Shown: positions 1 through 7,088 of the stretch, one piece after another | How the letters are laid out: each line of letters opens with the position of its first letter | How positions within the stretch are numbered: the first letter of the stretch is position 1 | From: Desulfobacterales bacterium | GTDB lineage: Bacteria > Desulfobacterota > Desulfobacteria > Desulfobacterales > Desulfobacteraceae | Assembly: GCA_022361135.1 (NCBI GenBank) | Contig: JAKSBM010000252.1 | Span: 1-12,996, forward strand | Length of the DNA stretch: 12,996 nt | Direction: 5' to 3' | The notes under the pieces: generated by a model | Database searches by the model: none | The model's input: the letters and a program-made list of their open reading frames with translations, nothing else | What the model was told of the DNA's origin: nothing | Program-made: the position numbers and the translations under genes

Positions 1-111
1 ACCCGTGCGCCACTCTACTCAGGATTGCAAGCAATCCCTTTCTCGTTCGACTTGCATGTGTTAAGCACGCCGCCAGCGTTCATTCTGAGCCAGGATCAAA
101 CTCTCCAGTTA
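1..111 (-). rRNA. 16S ribosomal RNA, 5' end (partial)
   Basis: The reverse complement contains the universal 16S start AGAGTTTGATCCTGGCTCAG, then the conserved GAACGCTGGCGGCG, ACACATGCAAGTCGAACG and GGCGCACGGGT blocks. Aligning AGAG with E. coli positions 8-11 puts the mature 5' end near 111. The gene runs leftwards out of the window, so only about 110 nt are present. The short variable helix between GAACGAGAAAGGG and CCTGAGTAGAGTGGCG is of a type I associate with Desulfobacterales; that lineage call is from memory. Confidence 0.97.
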
Positions 112-173
112 AATCCTTTTTGCTAAAACTTTAAGGTCTTTACAGACCCGCTTCAAAACTATTTACTGACCAA

Positions 174-185
174 TTTTCAAAGATC
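174..185 (-). promoter_or_regulatory. boxA-like antitermination element in the 16S leader
   Basis: The leader reads GATCTTTGAAAA on the minus strand, close to the boxA form (CTTTGAAAA or CTTTAACA core) recognised by NusB/NusE in rRNA leaders. It sits about 60 nt upstream of the mature 16S end and downstream of the proposed promoter, the expected place. A small hairpin, GGTCT/AGACC (135-148), lies between it and 16S. Confidence 0.55.
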
Positions 186-253
186 AAATTCTCTCGAATT
201 TTCAGTCGTTTTCAGTGAGCGGCGTTTGTGTGCTGCCCCCTGAAGACCGGCGT

Positions 254-282
254 AATATGCAGGATTTCTCCGTTGGTGTCAA
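254..282 (-). promoter_or_regulatory. Sigma70-like promoter of the rRNA operon
   Basis: On the minus strand there is a perfect -35 box TTGACA (277-282) and, 17 bp downstream, CATATT (254-259) as a 4/6 match to the -10 box. An A/T-rich stretch of about 40 bp lies directly upstream of the -35 and could act as an UP element, as is common for rRNA promoters. Transcription would start near 247, giving a leader of about 135 nt before 16S. The boxes are visible; use in the cell is inferred. Confidence 0.65.
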
Positions 283-517
283 ACACTTTTTTCCAATGAA
301 TTTCATTTATTTCGTATTCCACTGAAATCATTTGAATATTTTTTTCAATAAATATGGGATTCCCAACCGCTCCACGGCGGAATTTTAAATTCTTTGCCCA
401 TTTTTTCCCTCGGTTTTCTCCATTTCCCTCCCGGCATCTCCTTTTTTGACCGGGGAGATCTAAATTTTCCCTTTCCCCCCTTGCCCCGGCCCAAGATTTA
501 AATTATGGTGGGCTGCT

Positions 518-1570
518 ATGGAAACCTTACACTTGGTTTGGGAAAAATTTCTCGTCTTTATCGCACCTTACCTGGATCCGGCCAGGGAATTTGTCCTTCC
601 CCATTTATATACCATGGGCCACCAGGAATGGATTCCCCTGCTGGGCTGTTTCATATTCTTTTCCTTTCTCATGGTGGCCCGCCTCAATGCCATTGAACGA
701 AACGGCTTTGAAGGAACCATCGTGGGTACCCTGGTCATGCCCTATTTCAGCGGTTTTCCCAATCTATGCTTTGCCTATCTCATTGCCACAACCACCCAGA
801 TCAACGGGGGGGCATTGGTCATGGAAAACTGCCTGACCAATAATGTGACCAACCTCACCGTGGTCCTGGCCGTCCCGGCATTAATCTGGGGACTGGATCT
901 TCTGCGGCGGGGTGAAAAATATGTCAATGACAACCGTATCCAACACCTGTCCCTGCTTCTTACCCTGACCGCCCTGATCTTTTTCACGGCCAGTGTCTGG
1001 GTACTGGGCCGGGACGGCACCATCAATACCAATGACGGATTCATGCTGGTGGGGGTCTTTTTCTTTTGGCAGGCCTTCCAGGTCTTTGATGTATTGAAGA
1101 ACAACGCACGGAAGCAACAGGCCATTCCCAAGCGTCTCCTCTTTGATTTTGCCGTGATTGCCATCTGTGCCTGGGGGATTTTTGCCAGTGTGGAGGGACT
1201 TCTGGACTGGATCAATATGAATATGACCGGGGCCTGGGTCATGCGGCACCTGGGGACCATTTCCGGCATTCTCATGGTCCTGCCCAATGCCTTTCCCGCA
1301 TTCTATTATGCCGCCATCAACCGGGCGGACATCGCCTACTCTTCCCAGGTGGGGGATTGCCACATCTGCATCCCCCTTTGTATTGGGGTCTTTGCCATCT
1401 TCAACCCCCTGGTGGTTCCGGCCTACTTTGAAACGGCCCTATTCATCCTCATGGGGGCCGCCAGCGGCCTTTTGATTCTCACGGCCTTCCTGGGACGCCT
1501 TCCCCGCTGGACCGGGTTGATCCTCCTCTGCCTGTACGCTTACTTTATGTTGGAAGGGATTATCCTCTAA
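518..1570 (+). CDS. Na+/Ca2+ exchanger-like integral membrane protein
   Basis: This 350-residue protein is almost entirely hydrophobic, with about ten membrane segments. Two separated regions resemble the inverted alpha repeats of the CaCA superfamily: residues 78-118 (SGFPNL, then TNNVTNL) and 254-290 (LPNAFPAF, then QVGDCHI). A hydrophilic linker near 194-207 divides the halves. In canonical exchangers each repeat carries a Pro-Glu pair and a GSN motif that bind cations. Here the pairs read P81-N82 and P260-A261, and the second motifs are altered as well. The fold is thus suggestive, but transport of Ca2+ is not assured. The ATG at 518 follows a weak GGTGGG Shine-Dalgarno. The gene stands alone, divergent from the rRNA operon, and no promoter or terminator is obvious. 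It could be a diverged cation exchanger or another transporter with the same duplicated architecture. Confidence 0.7.
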   Translation: METLHLVWEKFLVFIAPYLDPAREFVLPHLYTMGHQEWIPLLGCFIFFSFLMVARLNAIERNGFEGTIVGTLVMPYFSGFPNLCFAYLIATTTQINGGALVMENCLTNNVTNLTVVLAVPALIWGLDLLRRGEKYVNDNRIQHLSLLLTLTALIFFTASVWVLGRDGTINTNDGFMLVGVFFFWQAFQVFDVLKNNARKQQAIPKRLLFDFAVIAICAWGIFASVEGLLDWINMNMTGAWVMRHLGTISGILMVLPNAFPAFYYAAINRADIAYSSQVGDCHICIPLCIGVFAIFNPLVVPAYFETALFILMGAASGLLILTAFLGRLPRWTGLILLCLYAYFMLEGIIL

Positions 1571-1683
1571 AAACAGCAGAAATTAGAGCAGCAGAAATGG
1601 CCTTTTTTACCCCCGGGATCATTAAAACCCATCCGCCATCCTATTATATAAGGTAAAAAACCAGGCCCCATTCATAAATCCCC

Positions 1684-1712
1684 TTCTGGTTCCCGGCACC
1701 TTTTATTATAAT
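1684..1712 (+). promoter_or_regulatory. Possible promoter for the primase-like gene
   Basis: A perfect -10 box TATAAT (1707-1712) lies 120 bp before the GTG start at 1833. The hexamer 17 bp upstream, TTCTGG, is a poor -35 box, so this would need an activator or be weak. The surrounding 1571-1832 stretch holds no gene, only a short repeat of AGCAGAAAT near 1575-1600. Confidence 0.3.
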
Positions 1713-1832
1713 GGTATCTTTCCTGGAAGATAATCCGGGGAGCCCAAATGAATGGAAGCGGAAATATATGGGAAGGGTCCTATCCAACCCTGGTTCCGGA
1801 AAAAATATCCCACGTTTTAAGGAAGACGGGTT

Positions 1833-2306
1833 GTGAGTGCCACCGAAATCATAATTAAAGATCAGGACATCTGGAGACGACGGGCCATGGGATTTGTCAC
1901 CCGGGCCCACCGCCACCTCTGGGGGAAAAACAATGAGGATCCCCTGGTTTTTTTATTCAAAAATGGATTGTCCAACGAATTCTGTAAAAACATATATCTG
2001 GGATGGAATAAATTTGGCCAGGACCGCCCCCTGGCGTCTTGGGGATTATCCGCTCCGGACCAGGACCGATTCCACCTCCCCGCCGGCATTGTGATCCCCC
2101 ACATTGAAAATCAGTGCCTCACCGGGGTTCTCATTGTTTCCATGGCCGGAGGCCCCTCCTTCTGGCTGCCGGGCAGTCACCCCTTACCCATGGAGCTGGG
2201 CCATGTGAATGCCCACAGCCCGGAAACCACCGATGCCATGGCCGGATTAAAATTATTCCAGGATCACCCGGAAGGGCCGGGGGTTCGAATCTGGGCTACA
2301 CCTTGA
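1833..2306 (+). CDS. Small protein resembling the pre-Toprim region of plasmid/phage-type primases
   Basis: The 157-residue protein resembles the helical region between the zinc finger and the Toprim core of CHC2-type primases found on mobile elements. Recognisable parts are W14 followed by AHRHLW (25-30), the GLSNEFCKNIYLGWN block (45-59), WGL (70-72), the strand LPAGIVIPHIE (82-92) and the LPGS turn (112-115). In the full proteins a zinc finger precedes this and a Toprim catalytic core follows. Here the protein stops about 40 residues after LPGS without recognisable Toprim acidic motifs. The frame is closed upstream by TAA at 1818-1820, so GTG at 1833 is the only good start, with AAGGA nine bases before it. 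Its 3' end overlaps the convergent transporter gene by 11 bp. It may be a remnant of an integrated element or a domesticated domain. Resemblance is from memory, and no catalytic role should be assumed. Confidence 0.6.
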   Translation: MSATEIIIKDQDIWRRRAMGFVTRAHRHLWGKNNEDPLVFLFKNGLSNEFCKNIYLGWNKFGQDRPLASWGLSAPDQDRFHLPAGIVIPHIENQCLTGVLIVSMAGGPSFWLPGSHPLPMELGHVNAHSPETTDAMAGLKLFQDHPEGPGVRIWATP

Positions 2307-3207
2307 CCGATATTTTTTTTGATTTTTCGCGGCCCATTAAATTCACACTCAATATCCCCACCACGATACAGATCACAGAAAAGAGTAAGTGACGGGTCAA
2401 GGGTTCATTCAACAAAACGATTCCCGACACCACCCCAACCAGGGGAATGATAAAAACAAAGGAATGGAGTGCGGTGGCCCCATATCGATTGAGCATGGCA
2501 TTCCACGCCACCATGCCAACGGCGGCCGATAGAACGGACTGATACCCCAGGGCCAGGACCAGGGTGGAATTCCATTGAACCGCCAGGGGAGATTCCATCC
2601 ACAACGCCGCCCCCCCATAAAAGGGAAGGCAGAAAATCATGGGATAGAGGGTGAGCTGGGTGGGATTGAACCGGGAAATAATCCGTTTCACATAGACGGC
2701 TGAACAGGACCAGAACAGCACGGCACACAAAACAATAAAATCCCCCTGTTTTAAATCCTCCCCCAAGTCCGGTGCATCCAAAAATAAAAAGACCACCCCT
2801 AAAAATCCCAGGATCACCCCGCCGGCTTTGGCCGGATTAATTCGGTCTCCCGGGATAAAAAAATGGGCCAGGATCATGACCACAAAGGGGAGGATATTGG
2901 CAATCAATGTGCCGTGGGATGCGCTTGTCTTACCAAATCCCACATGGAAACATCCCAACTGAAGGGTGAAAAAAATACAATGGGGCAATGAAAAACGGAT
3001 TTGTTCCCAGCTGGGAACCAGGGAAATTCTCCGAAATCGTGCCCAGCAAACAATGGCGATGACGGCGATGGCAAATCGAATGGCCGCCGAGGTAAAGGGC
3101 CCCATGCCGGTGAGGCCGAATTTAATGGCCACCCCGTTTCCTCCAAATATGATGCAGAGAAAGATGATGATAAAAAATGCCGACGGGGTCAGATTGGAAT
3201 TGTTCAT
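2296..3207 (-). CDS. EamA/DMT-family transporter
   Basis: The 303-residue protein has about ten hydrophobic segments arranged as two EamA halves. The first carries the family signature near residues 20-50 (GGNGVAIKFGL, then AAIRFAIAV). The second begins around residue 160 after the short hydrophilic stretch DAPDLGEDLKQGD. The C-terminus MGREKSKKISVKV is basic and probably cytoplasmic. Family members export or import small metabolites; the substrate cannot be read from sequence. An open frame extends to 3294, but ATG at 3207 is chosen because AAGGAG lies just upstream and the EamA homology begins right after it. The gene is divergent from znuA and converges on the primase-like gene. No functional link to either is evident. 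Confidence 0.88.
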   Translation of the reverse strand: MNNSNLTPSAFFIIIFLCIIFGGNGVAIKFGLTGMGPFTSAAIRFAIAVIAIVCWARFRRISLVPSWEQIRFSLPHCIFFTLQLGCFHVGFGKTSASHGTLIANILPFVVMILAHFFIPGDRINPAKAGGVILGFLGVVFLFLDAPDLGEDLKQGDFIVLCAVLFWSCSAVYVKRIISRFNPTQLTLYPMIFCLPFYGGAALWMESPLAVQWNSTLVLALGYQSVLSAAVGMVAWNAMLNRYGATALHSFVFIIPLVGVVSGIVLLNEPLTRHLLFSVICIVVGILSVNLMGREKSKKISVKV

Positions 3208-3265
3208 GGCATCTCCTTGGCTTTTGGAAAGGAAAATCCAGGACGGGATTATGGAAATGACACCC

Positions 3266-3294
3266 ACCATATACAACAAGAAGAACCCGAACAA
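3266..3294 (-). promoter_or_regulatory. Possible promoter of the EamA transporter gene
   Basis: On the minus strand TTGTTC (3289-3294) and TATGGT (3266-3271) are separated by 17 bp, 59 bp upstream of the ATG at 3207. The matches are 3/6 and 4/6, so the call is weak. Confidence 0.28.
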
Positions 3295-3336
3295 GTTATT
3301 TTTGCGATATCCTTTTATCCCAAGGGATTCGGTCTT

Positions 3337-3365
3337 TTGACAATCCCCCCTTTTTTCTGTAAAAG
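3337..3365 (+). promoter_or_regulatory. Sigma70-like promoter of the znu operon
   Basis: A perfect -35 TTGACA (3337-3342) is followed after 17 bp by TAAAAG (3360-3365), a 4/6 match to the -10 box. The start of transcription would fall near 3372, about 45 nt before the znuA ATG. The -10 box lies inside the left arm of the inverted repeat at 3358-3386, so a protein bound there would block it. Confidence 0.5.
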
Positions 3366-3399
3366 AAAAGATAGCATTCTTTTACAATCCCCCCTTTTT
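3340..3399 (+). repeat. 16-bp direct repeat flanking the znu inverted repeat
   Basis: ACAATCCCCCCTTTTT occurs at 3340-3355 and again at 3384-3399, exactly 44 bp apart, about four helical turns. Both copies are preceded by a TTTT run. One copy begins inside the -35 box and the other ends just before the ribosome-binding site. The inverted repeat lies between and slightly overlaps the second copy. It may be a second regulatory site or a local duplication. Confidence 0.7.
3358..3386 (+). promoter_or_regulatory. Perfect 10-bp inverted repeat, candidate operator of znuACB
   Basis: TGTAAAAGAA (3358-3367) and TTCTTTTACA (3377-3386) are exact reverse complements with a 9-bp spacer, so equivalent points are 19 bp apart. 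The repeat covers the proposed -10 box and start site, as expected for a repressor. High-affinity zinc uptake operons are usually repressed by Zur or another metal sensor; this sequence does not match an operator I recognise with certainty, so the regulator is unknown. The arms could also pair in RNA, but the AT-rich stem would be weak. Confidence 0.6.
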
Positions 3400-3416
3400 C
3401 ACAATGGAGATCATCA

Positions 3417-4310
3417 ATGAAGATAAAGTGGAACGCACTTATTTTTACCGTTTTTTTTCTTTTTTCTCCGGCCAGCCATGGGGCAGACTCTCCTTTAAAC
3501 ATCCATGTCAGTATCCTACCCCAACAATTTTTTGTCCGGCAGATCACCGGGGACCTGGCCCGGGTTTCCGTTTTGGTTAAACCCGGAAAAAGCCCGGCCA
3601 CATACAGTCCCACACCGGCCCAGGTCAAAGCCCTGACATCGGCCCAAATTTATTTTCGCATTGGGGTTCCATTTGAAAACGGATTTCTCCACCGGGTGGA
3701 AGATATGGCCAAGGGGGTCACCATTGTGGATACCCGCCGGGGCATCCACCTCCGGCACATGGCGGGGACCGACCATGATCACGGTCACGGCCACGACCAT
3801 GGAGAGGAAGGGGGGGATCCCCACATCTGGATGGATCCCAAACTGGTTCAACAACAGGCATCCACCATGTTAACCGCATTGGTGAAACTATCACCGGAAC
3901 ACGCGGATGTATTCACAGCCAACTACAAAAAATTTATTTCCGGACTGGAGGCGCTCCATGTGGATATTTCCAACCGGCTGGCTCCCCTCAAGGGAAAACG
4001 CCTCTTCGTCTTCCATCCCAGCTTCGGATATTTCACCCACGCATACGGCCTGGAGCAGGTGGCGGTGGAGCACATGGGCAAAGCACCCAAGGGGAAGGAT
4101 CTGGCCCGAATCATCAAATGGGTGAAAAAAGAAAAGGCCCGGGTGATTTTTGTCCAACCCCAGTTTGATGCCCATGCCGCACAAAACATTGCATCGGCCA
4201 TCCAGGGGGGCGTGATCTCCATAGACCCCCTGGCCTATGATTACATGGAAAACATGACCCACATGGCTGACACCATTTTCCAATATTTAACCCCAGCCCC
4301 AAAAGGATAA
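3417..4310 (+). CDS. znuA: Zinc ABC transporter substrate-binding protein
   Basis: A 297-residue periplasmic metal-binding protein of the cluster A-I type. Residues 1-22 form a signal peptide (basic MKIKWN, hydrophobic core, SHGA before the mature start). A His/Asp-rich loop at 119-136 (DHDHGHGHDHGEEGGDPH) is the hallmark of zinc-type members and precedes a likely metal ligand, H136 in DPHIWMD. Other expected ligands are H200 (FHPSFGYF) and D270 (ISIDPLAYDY). The usual first histidine in the P-H-x-Y-x-P-T-P motif is missing: the protein reads SPATYSPTP with A61 at that place. ATG 3417 has GGAG seven bases upstream. The gene lies 4 bp before znuC in a three-gene operon. Manganese or iron uptake is possible, but the His-rich loop favours zinc. 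Confidence 0.9.
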   Translation: MKIKWNALIFTVFFLFSPASHGADSPLNIHVSILPQQFFVRQITGDLARVSVLVKPGKSPATYSPTPAQVKALTSAQIYFRIGVPFENGFLHRVEDMAKGVTIVDTRRGIHLRHMAGTDHDHGHGHDHGEEGGDPHIWMDPKLVQQQASTMLTALVKLSPEHADVFTANYKKFISGLEALHVDISNRLAPLKGKRLFVFHPSFGYFTHAYGLEQVAVEHMGKAPKGKDLARIIKWVKKEKARVIFVQPQFDAHAAQNIASAIQGGVISIDPLAYDYMENMTHMADTIFQYLTPAPKG

Positions 4311-4314
4311 AGCA

Positions 4315-5070
4315 ATGGACCTGGAACGGGACATCGTTCTGAACAACCTCAGCTTCAGCTACACCACCCTCCCCATCCTGGAGGAGGTCAATCTCCTGGT
4401 CCGCCACGGGGAATTTGCCAGCATTGTGGGACCCAACGGCGGCGGAAAAACCACCCTTCTCAAACTTATCCTGGGACTGCTCACCCCGGATCGGGGGGAA
4501 ATCCAGGTCATGGGAGAATCCCCTGAAAAAATGCGGAGGCACATGGGGTACATGCCCCAATACGCCCACCTGGATATGAATTTTCCCGCCTCGGTCATGG
4601 ATGTCGCCCTCATGGGACGGCTGGGGAAGTTCACCTTCCGCTATTCCCGCGCCGACCGAAAAATGGCCATGGAAGCCCTGGACCGGGTGGATATGGTGGA
4701 TTTCAAAACCCATGGGTTCCACCAATTGTCCGGGGGACAGAAACAACGGGTCCTCATTGCCCGTGCCCTGTGCAGCCAGCCCCGGCTCCTGCTCCTGGAC
4801 GAACCCACGGCCAATGTGGACCATGAAACCGAAGAAAATCTATTTACCATATTAAAGGAACTCAACCGGGACATGACCATTTTATTGGTTTCCCATGACC
4901 TGGGCTTTGTTTCCCAATATGTGAAAAGCGTCATCTGTGTGAACCGGCAGGTGGTCATCCATCCCACCACCCATTTACAGGGTCAATTAATCAACGAAAT
5001 TTACAATGGGGATTATAAAATGGTGAGACACGACCACCGATGCAGCGAAGGAGGCCACCTCCATGATTGA
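4315..5070 (+). CDS. znuC: Zinc ABC transporter ATP-binding protein
   Basis: A 251-residue ABC ATPase that would energise the ZnuB permease at the inner membrane. All motifs are intact: Walker A GPNGGGKT (39-46), Q-loop Q82 in MPQY, signature LSGGQ (138-142), Walker B LLLLDE (158-163), D-loop after EPTANVD, and switch histidine H194 in LVSHD. The C-terminal tail is rich in histidine with one cysteine (RHDHRCSEGGHLHD, 238-251) and might sense or bind metal. The gene starts 4 bp after znuA and overlaps znuB by 8 bp, which implies translational coupling. Confidence 0.93.
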   Translation: MDLERDIVLNNLSFSYTTLPILEEVNLLVRHGEFASIVGPNGGGKTTLLKLILGLLTPDRGEIQVMGESPEKMRRHMGYMPQYAHLDMNFPASVMDVALMGRLGKFTFRYSRADRKMAMEALDRVDMVDFKTHGFHQLSGGQKQRVLIARALCSQPRLLLLDEPTANVDHETEENLFTILKELNRDMTILLVSHDLGFVSQYVKSVICVNRQVVIHPTTHLQGQLINEIYNGDYKMVRHDHRCSEGGHLHD

Positions 5071-5908
5071 TTTTTTCCAGGCCCTCCTGGATCCGGACAA
5101 CCAATTTCTCATCCATGCCATGATCATGGGGGGACTTTCTGCGGTGGCCTTTGGCACCATCGGCACCTTTGTCACCATTAAACGGATCAGCTACCTGGCC
5201 GGAGCCATCTCCCATTCGGTGTTCGGGGGGATTGGCCTGGCCCTCTACCTCCAGGTGGCCTGGAAAATCCAATGGATGAATCCCCTCATCGGAGCGGTCT
5301 GCGCTGCCGTTGTGGCGGCATTGATCATCGGCTGGGTCAGCCTCCACGCCAAGGAAAGGGAAGATACCATCATCGGCACCCTCTGGGCCGTGGGCATGGC
5401 CTGCGGCATCCTTTTCATTGATCGGACACCGGGATATTTCAACCTCAGTTCCTATCTTTTCGGGGATATTCTATTGATTTCCAGGGGGGATCTCTTCTTT
5501 GTCCTGGGATTGGATATCATCATCCTGGGGGTGATTTTTCTCTTTTTCAACCAATTCTTCGGGGTCTGCTTTGACACGGAATTCACCCTGCTCCGGGGGG
5601 TGAACACCTCATTTTTCTACCTTTTCCTTTTACTGCTCACCGCATTGACCGTGGTCCTTCTGGTGCGCATCGTGGGCATCGTCCTGGTGATCGCCCTCCT
5701 CACCATTCCCCCGGCCATTGCCGGATTCTATGCCCACCGCCTCTGGCAAATGATATTGGGGGCCGTGGCCATCTGCATGGCCTTTACCTGGATCGGCCTG
5801 GGCATCAGCTACCACTACAGCCTTTCATCGGGTCCCACCATTATATTATTGGCGGGATTGACCTATCTTTTATTGCTGGGTATCCGCCAACTTCGAAAAA
5901 ATGGATGA
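5063..5908 (+). CDS. znuB: Zinc ABC transporter permease
   Basis: A 281-residue membrane protein of the ZnuB/MntB/TroC family with about eight to nine hydrophobic segments. Family marks are LAGAISHSVFGGIGLALYL (46-63), aligned with the conserved LAHxxxxGVAL stretch, and the segment RIVGIVLVIALLTIPPAIAGF around residue 200, aligned with the VGxxLVxALLxxPAA motif. It would form the channel for metal delivered by ZnuA. The ATG overlaps the end of znuC by 8 bp. After its stop only 52 bp separate it from the convergent cyclase gene, and no clear terminator is visible there. Confidence 0.92.
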   Translation: MIDFFQALLDPDNQFLIHAMIMGGLSAVAFGTIGTFVTIKRISYLAGAISHSVFGGIGLALYLQVAWKIQWMNPLIGAVCAAVVAALIIGWVSLHAKEREDTIIGTLWAVGMACGILFIDRTPGYFNLSSYLFGDILLISRGDLFFVLGLDIIILGVIFLFFNQFFGVCFDTEFTLLRGVNTSFFYLFLLLLTALTVVLLVRIVGIVLVIALLTIPPAIAGFYAHRLWQMILGAVAICMAFTWIGLGISYHYSLSSGPTIILLAGLTYLLLLGIRQLRKNG

Positions 5909-5960
5909 GGATTTCCCTGGATGGACGGGGATAAATAAAATGGCCCGGAAATTTTTTGGA

Positions 5961-7052
5961 CTATTCCGGAATGGATGGATAATCCCCGGGACAATTCAAG
6001 GGGGCCAGGGTGGTCTGGTTCCGACCATTTTGTTTGGAAGCATAGAGGGCCCGGTCGGCCCGGCTGACCCAATCCTGGTGGGTACAGACCTCTGCGGCGC
6101 CGGATAATTCCGCCACCCCAAAGGACATGGTGATGTTAAGGTGGGCGCCGGGGATAACCATGCCCGAGGCATCGGTCTTGGAAAAGGCGTAATTCTGAAT
6201 ACGGTGGCGGATTCTCTCCACAATTTTCACGGCCATATCCCCGTCGGTCTCGTCAAAAATCAATAGGAATTCTTCCCCGCCATATCGGCCGGCAATGTCA
6301 AAATACTCCCGCATGGATTGTTCCAAAATGATTCCCACCTCCTTGAGGATCACATCCCCCTGGAGATGACCATAGCGGTCGTTTATTTTTTTGAAAAAAT
6401 CAATGTCTCCCATGGCCACACTGGCCACCCGGTCCACCTTTCGTTTAAAACGCTGGGTGGCCCGCTGGACCCGTTCCTTAATTTTTGCAGAATTGAAAAG
6501 GCCGGTGAGTTCATCCACCTCCGACCGATGCTGGAACCGGGTTTTAAGGAGGATGGTGGAAAGGAAATTACACATGATTTCCACGGTGGACTTTTCATGG
6601 TCCTGGACCGCGGCTTCATTGCCAAAAAAATCCCCCCCGAAGAGATAGGCCCCCCCAAAGGAGCGGGGGACATAGACATAGCCCATGATATCACAGCCCA
6701 TGCCCGGGACATTGATGCAGGAGATACTTTTGTTCAAAAAGGCATTCACCTCATTGACATAACGCTTATCCCGGGCATCCAGATAGAGGCGCAATTTCCG
6801 ACCTTCCCTGAGATCCATGCGGGATTTCTGGGGATCCAGGACCTTGACCACCTCCAGGATTAGTTTATCTTCGATGACGTTGGAAACTTTATAGAGCACC
6901 GATATATCAAAATTCAGGGTCTGCTGGACGATTTCCAGGGGGGTATTGAAGCAGGCATCTTTTCCCGCATCGGCATCCAGATCCTTGAGAAAAACAGACA
7001 GGTGGCCCAGACGATTTAAAACGGTTTTCGCATCGGACTCATGCTTCTGCAT
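5961..7052 (-). CDS. GAF-like sensor diguanylate cyclase (GGDEF domain)
   Basis: The 363-residue cytoplasmic protein has an N-terminal region (about 30-170) compatible with a GAF-type sensor fold and a C-terminal GGDEF domain (about 175-345) that makes cyclic di-GMP from two GTP. Visible cyclase motifs are DELTGLFN (180-187), the metal/nucleotide block GDIDFFKKINDRYGHLQGD (215-233), the active-site loop GGEEF (258-262) and SFGVAEL. The inhibitory RxxD site expected just before GGEEF reads E-Y-F-D (249-252), with Arg displaced to 248, so product inhibition may be lost. No membrane segment is seen, but residues 112-120 contain two cysteines (SCINVPGMGC). ATG 7052 is preceded by GGAG. It lies 36 bp after cbiD on the same strand and could be its transcriptional partner, with no obvious biochemical link. 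Confidence 0.92.
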   Translation of the reverse strand: MQKHESDAKTVLNRLGHLSVFLKDLDADAGKDACFNTPLEIVQQTLNFDISVLYKVSNVIEDKLILEVVKVLDPQKSRMDLREGRKLRLYLDARDKRYVNEVNAFLNKSISCINVPGMGCDIMGYVYVPRSFGGAYLFGGDFFGNEAAVQDHEKSTVEIMCNFLSTILLKTRFQHRSEVDELTGLFNSAKIKERVQRATQRFKRKVDRVASVAMGDIDFFKKINDRYGHLQGDVILKEVGIILEQSMREYFDIAGRYGGEEFLLIFDETDGDMAVKIVERIRHRIQNYAFSKTDASGMVIPGAHLNITMSFGVAELSGAAEVCTHQDWVSRADRALYASKQNGRNQTTLAPLNCPGDYPSIPE

Positions 7053-7088
7053 ATCGGCTCCTTATTCGGCTATCTATGGATGCCCAGA

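Larger units (their letters stand above)
112..517. other. Intergenic region between the 16S gene and the exchanger-like gene
   Basis: About 405 bases without a credible gene. The left two-thirds is the rRNA leader and promoter on the minus strand. Positions 380-495 are pyrimidine-rich on the plus strand. A TTGACC (446-451) is present, but no -10 box at a suitable distance was found, so the promoter of the gene at 518 remains unidentified. Confidence 0.6.

Noticed and set aside
775..1363. Long minus-strand frames opposite the exchanger-like gene
   Set aside because: They are shadows of the hydrophobic plus-strand gene; their basic, Pro/Arg-rich or His/Gly-rich products look like no real protein and have no ribosome-binding sites.
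5945..5969. Inverted repeat CCGGAA/TTCCGG between znuB and the cyclase gene as a bidirectional terminator
   Set aside because: The stem is six bases with a 13-nt loop, overlaps the cyclase stop codon and lacks a T-tract on either side.
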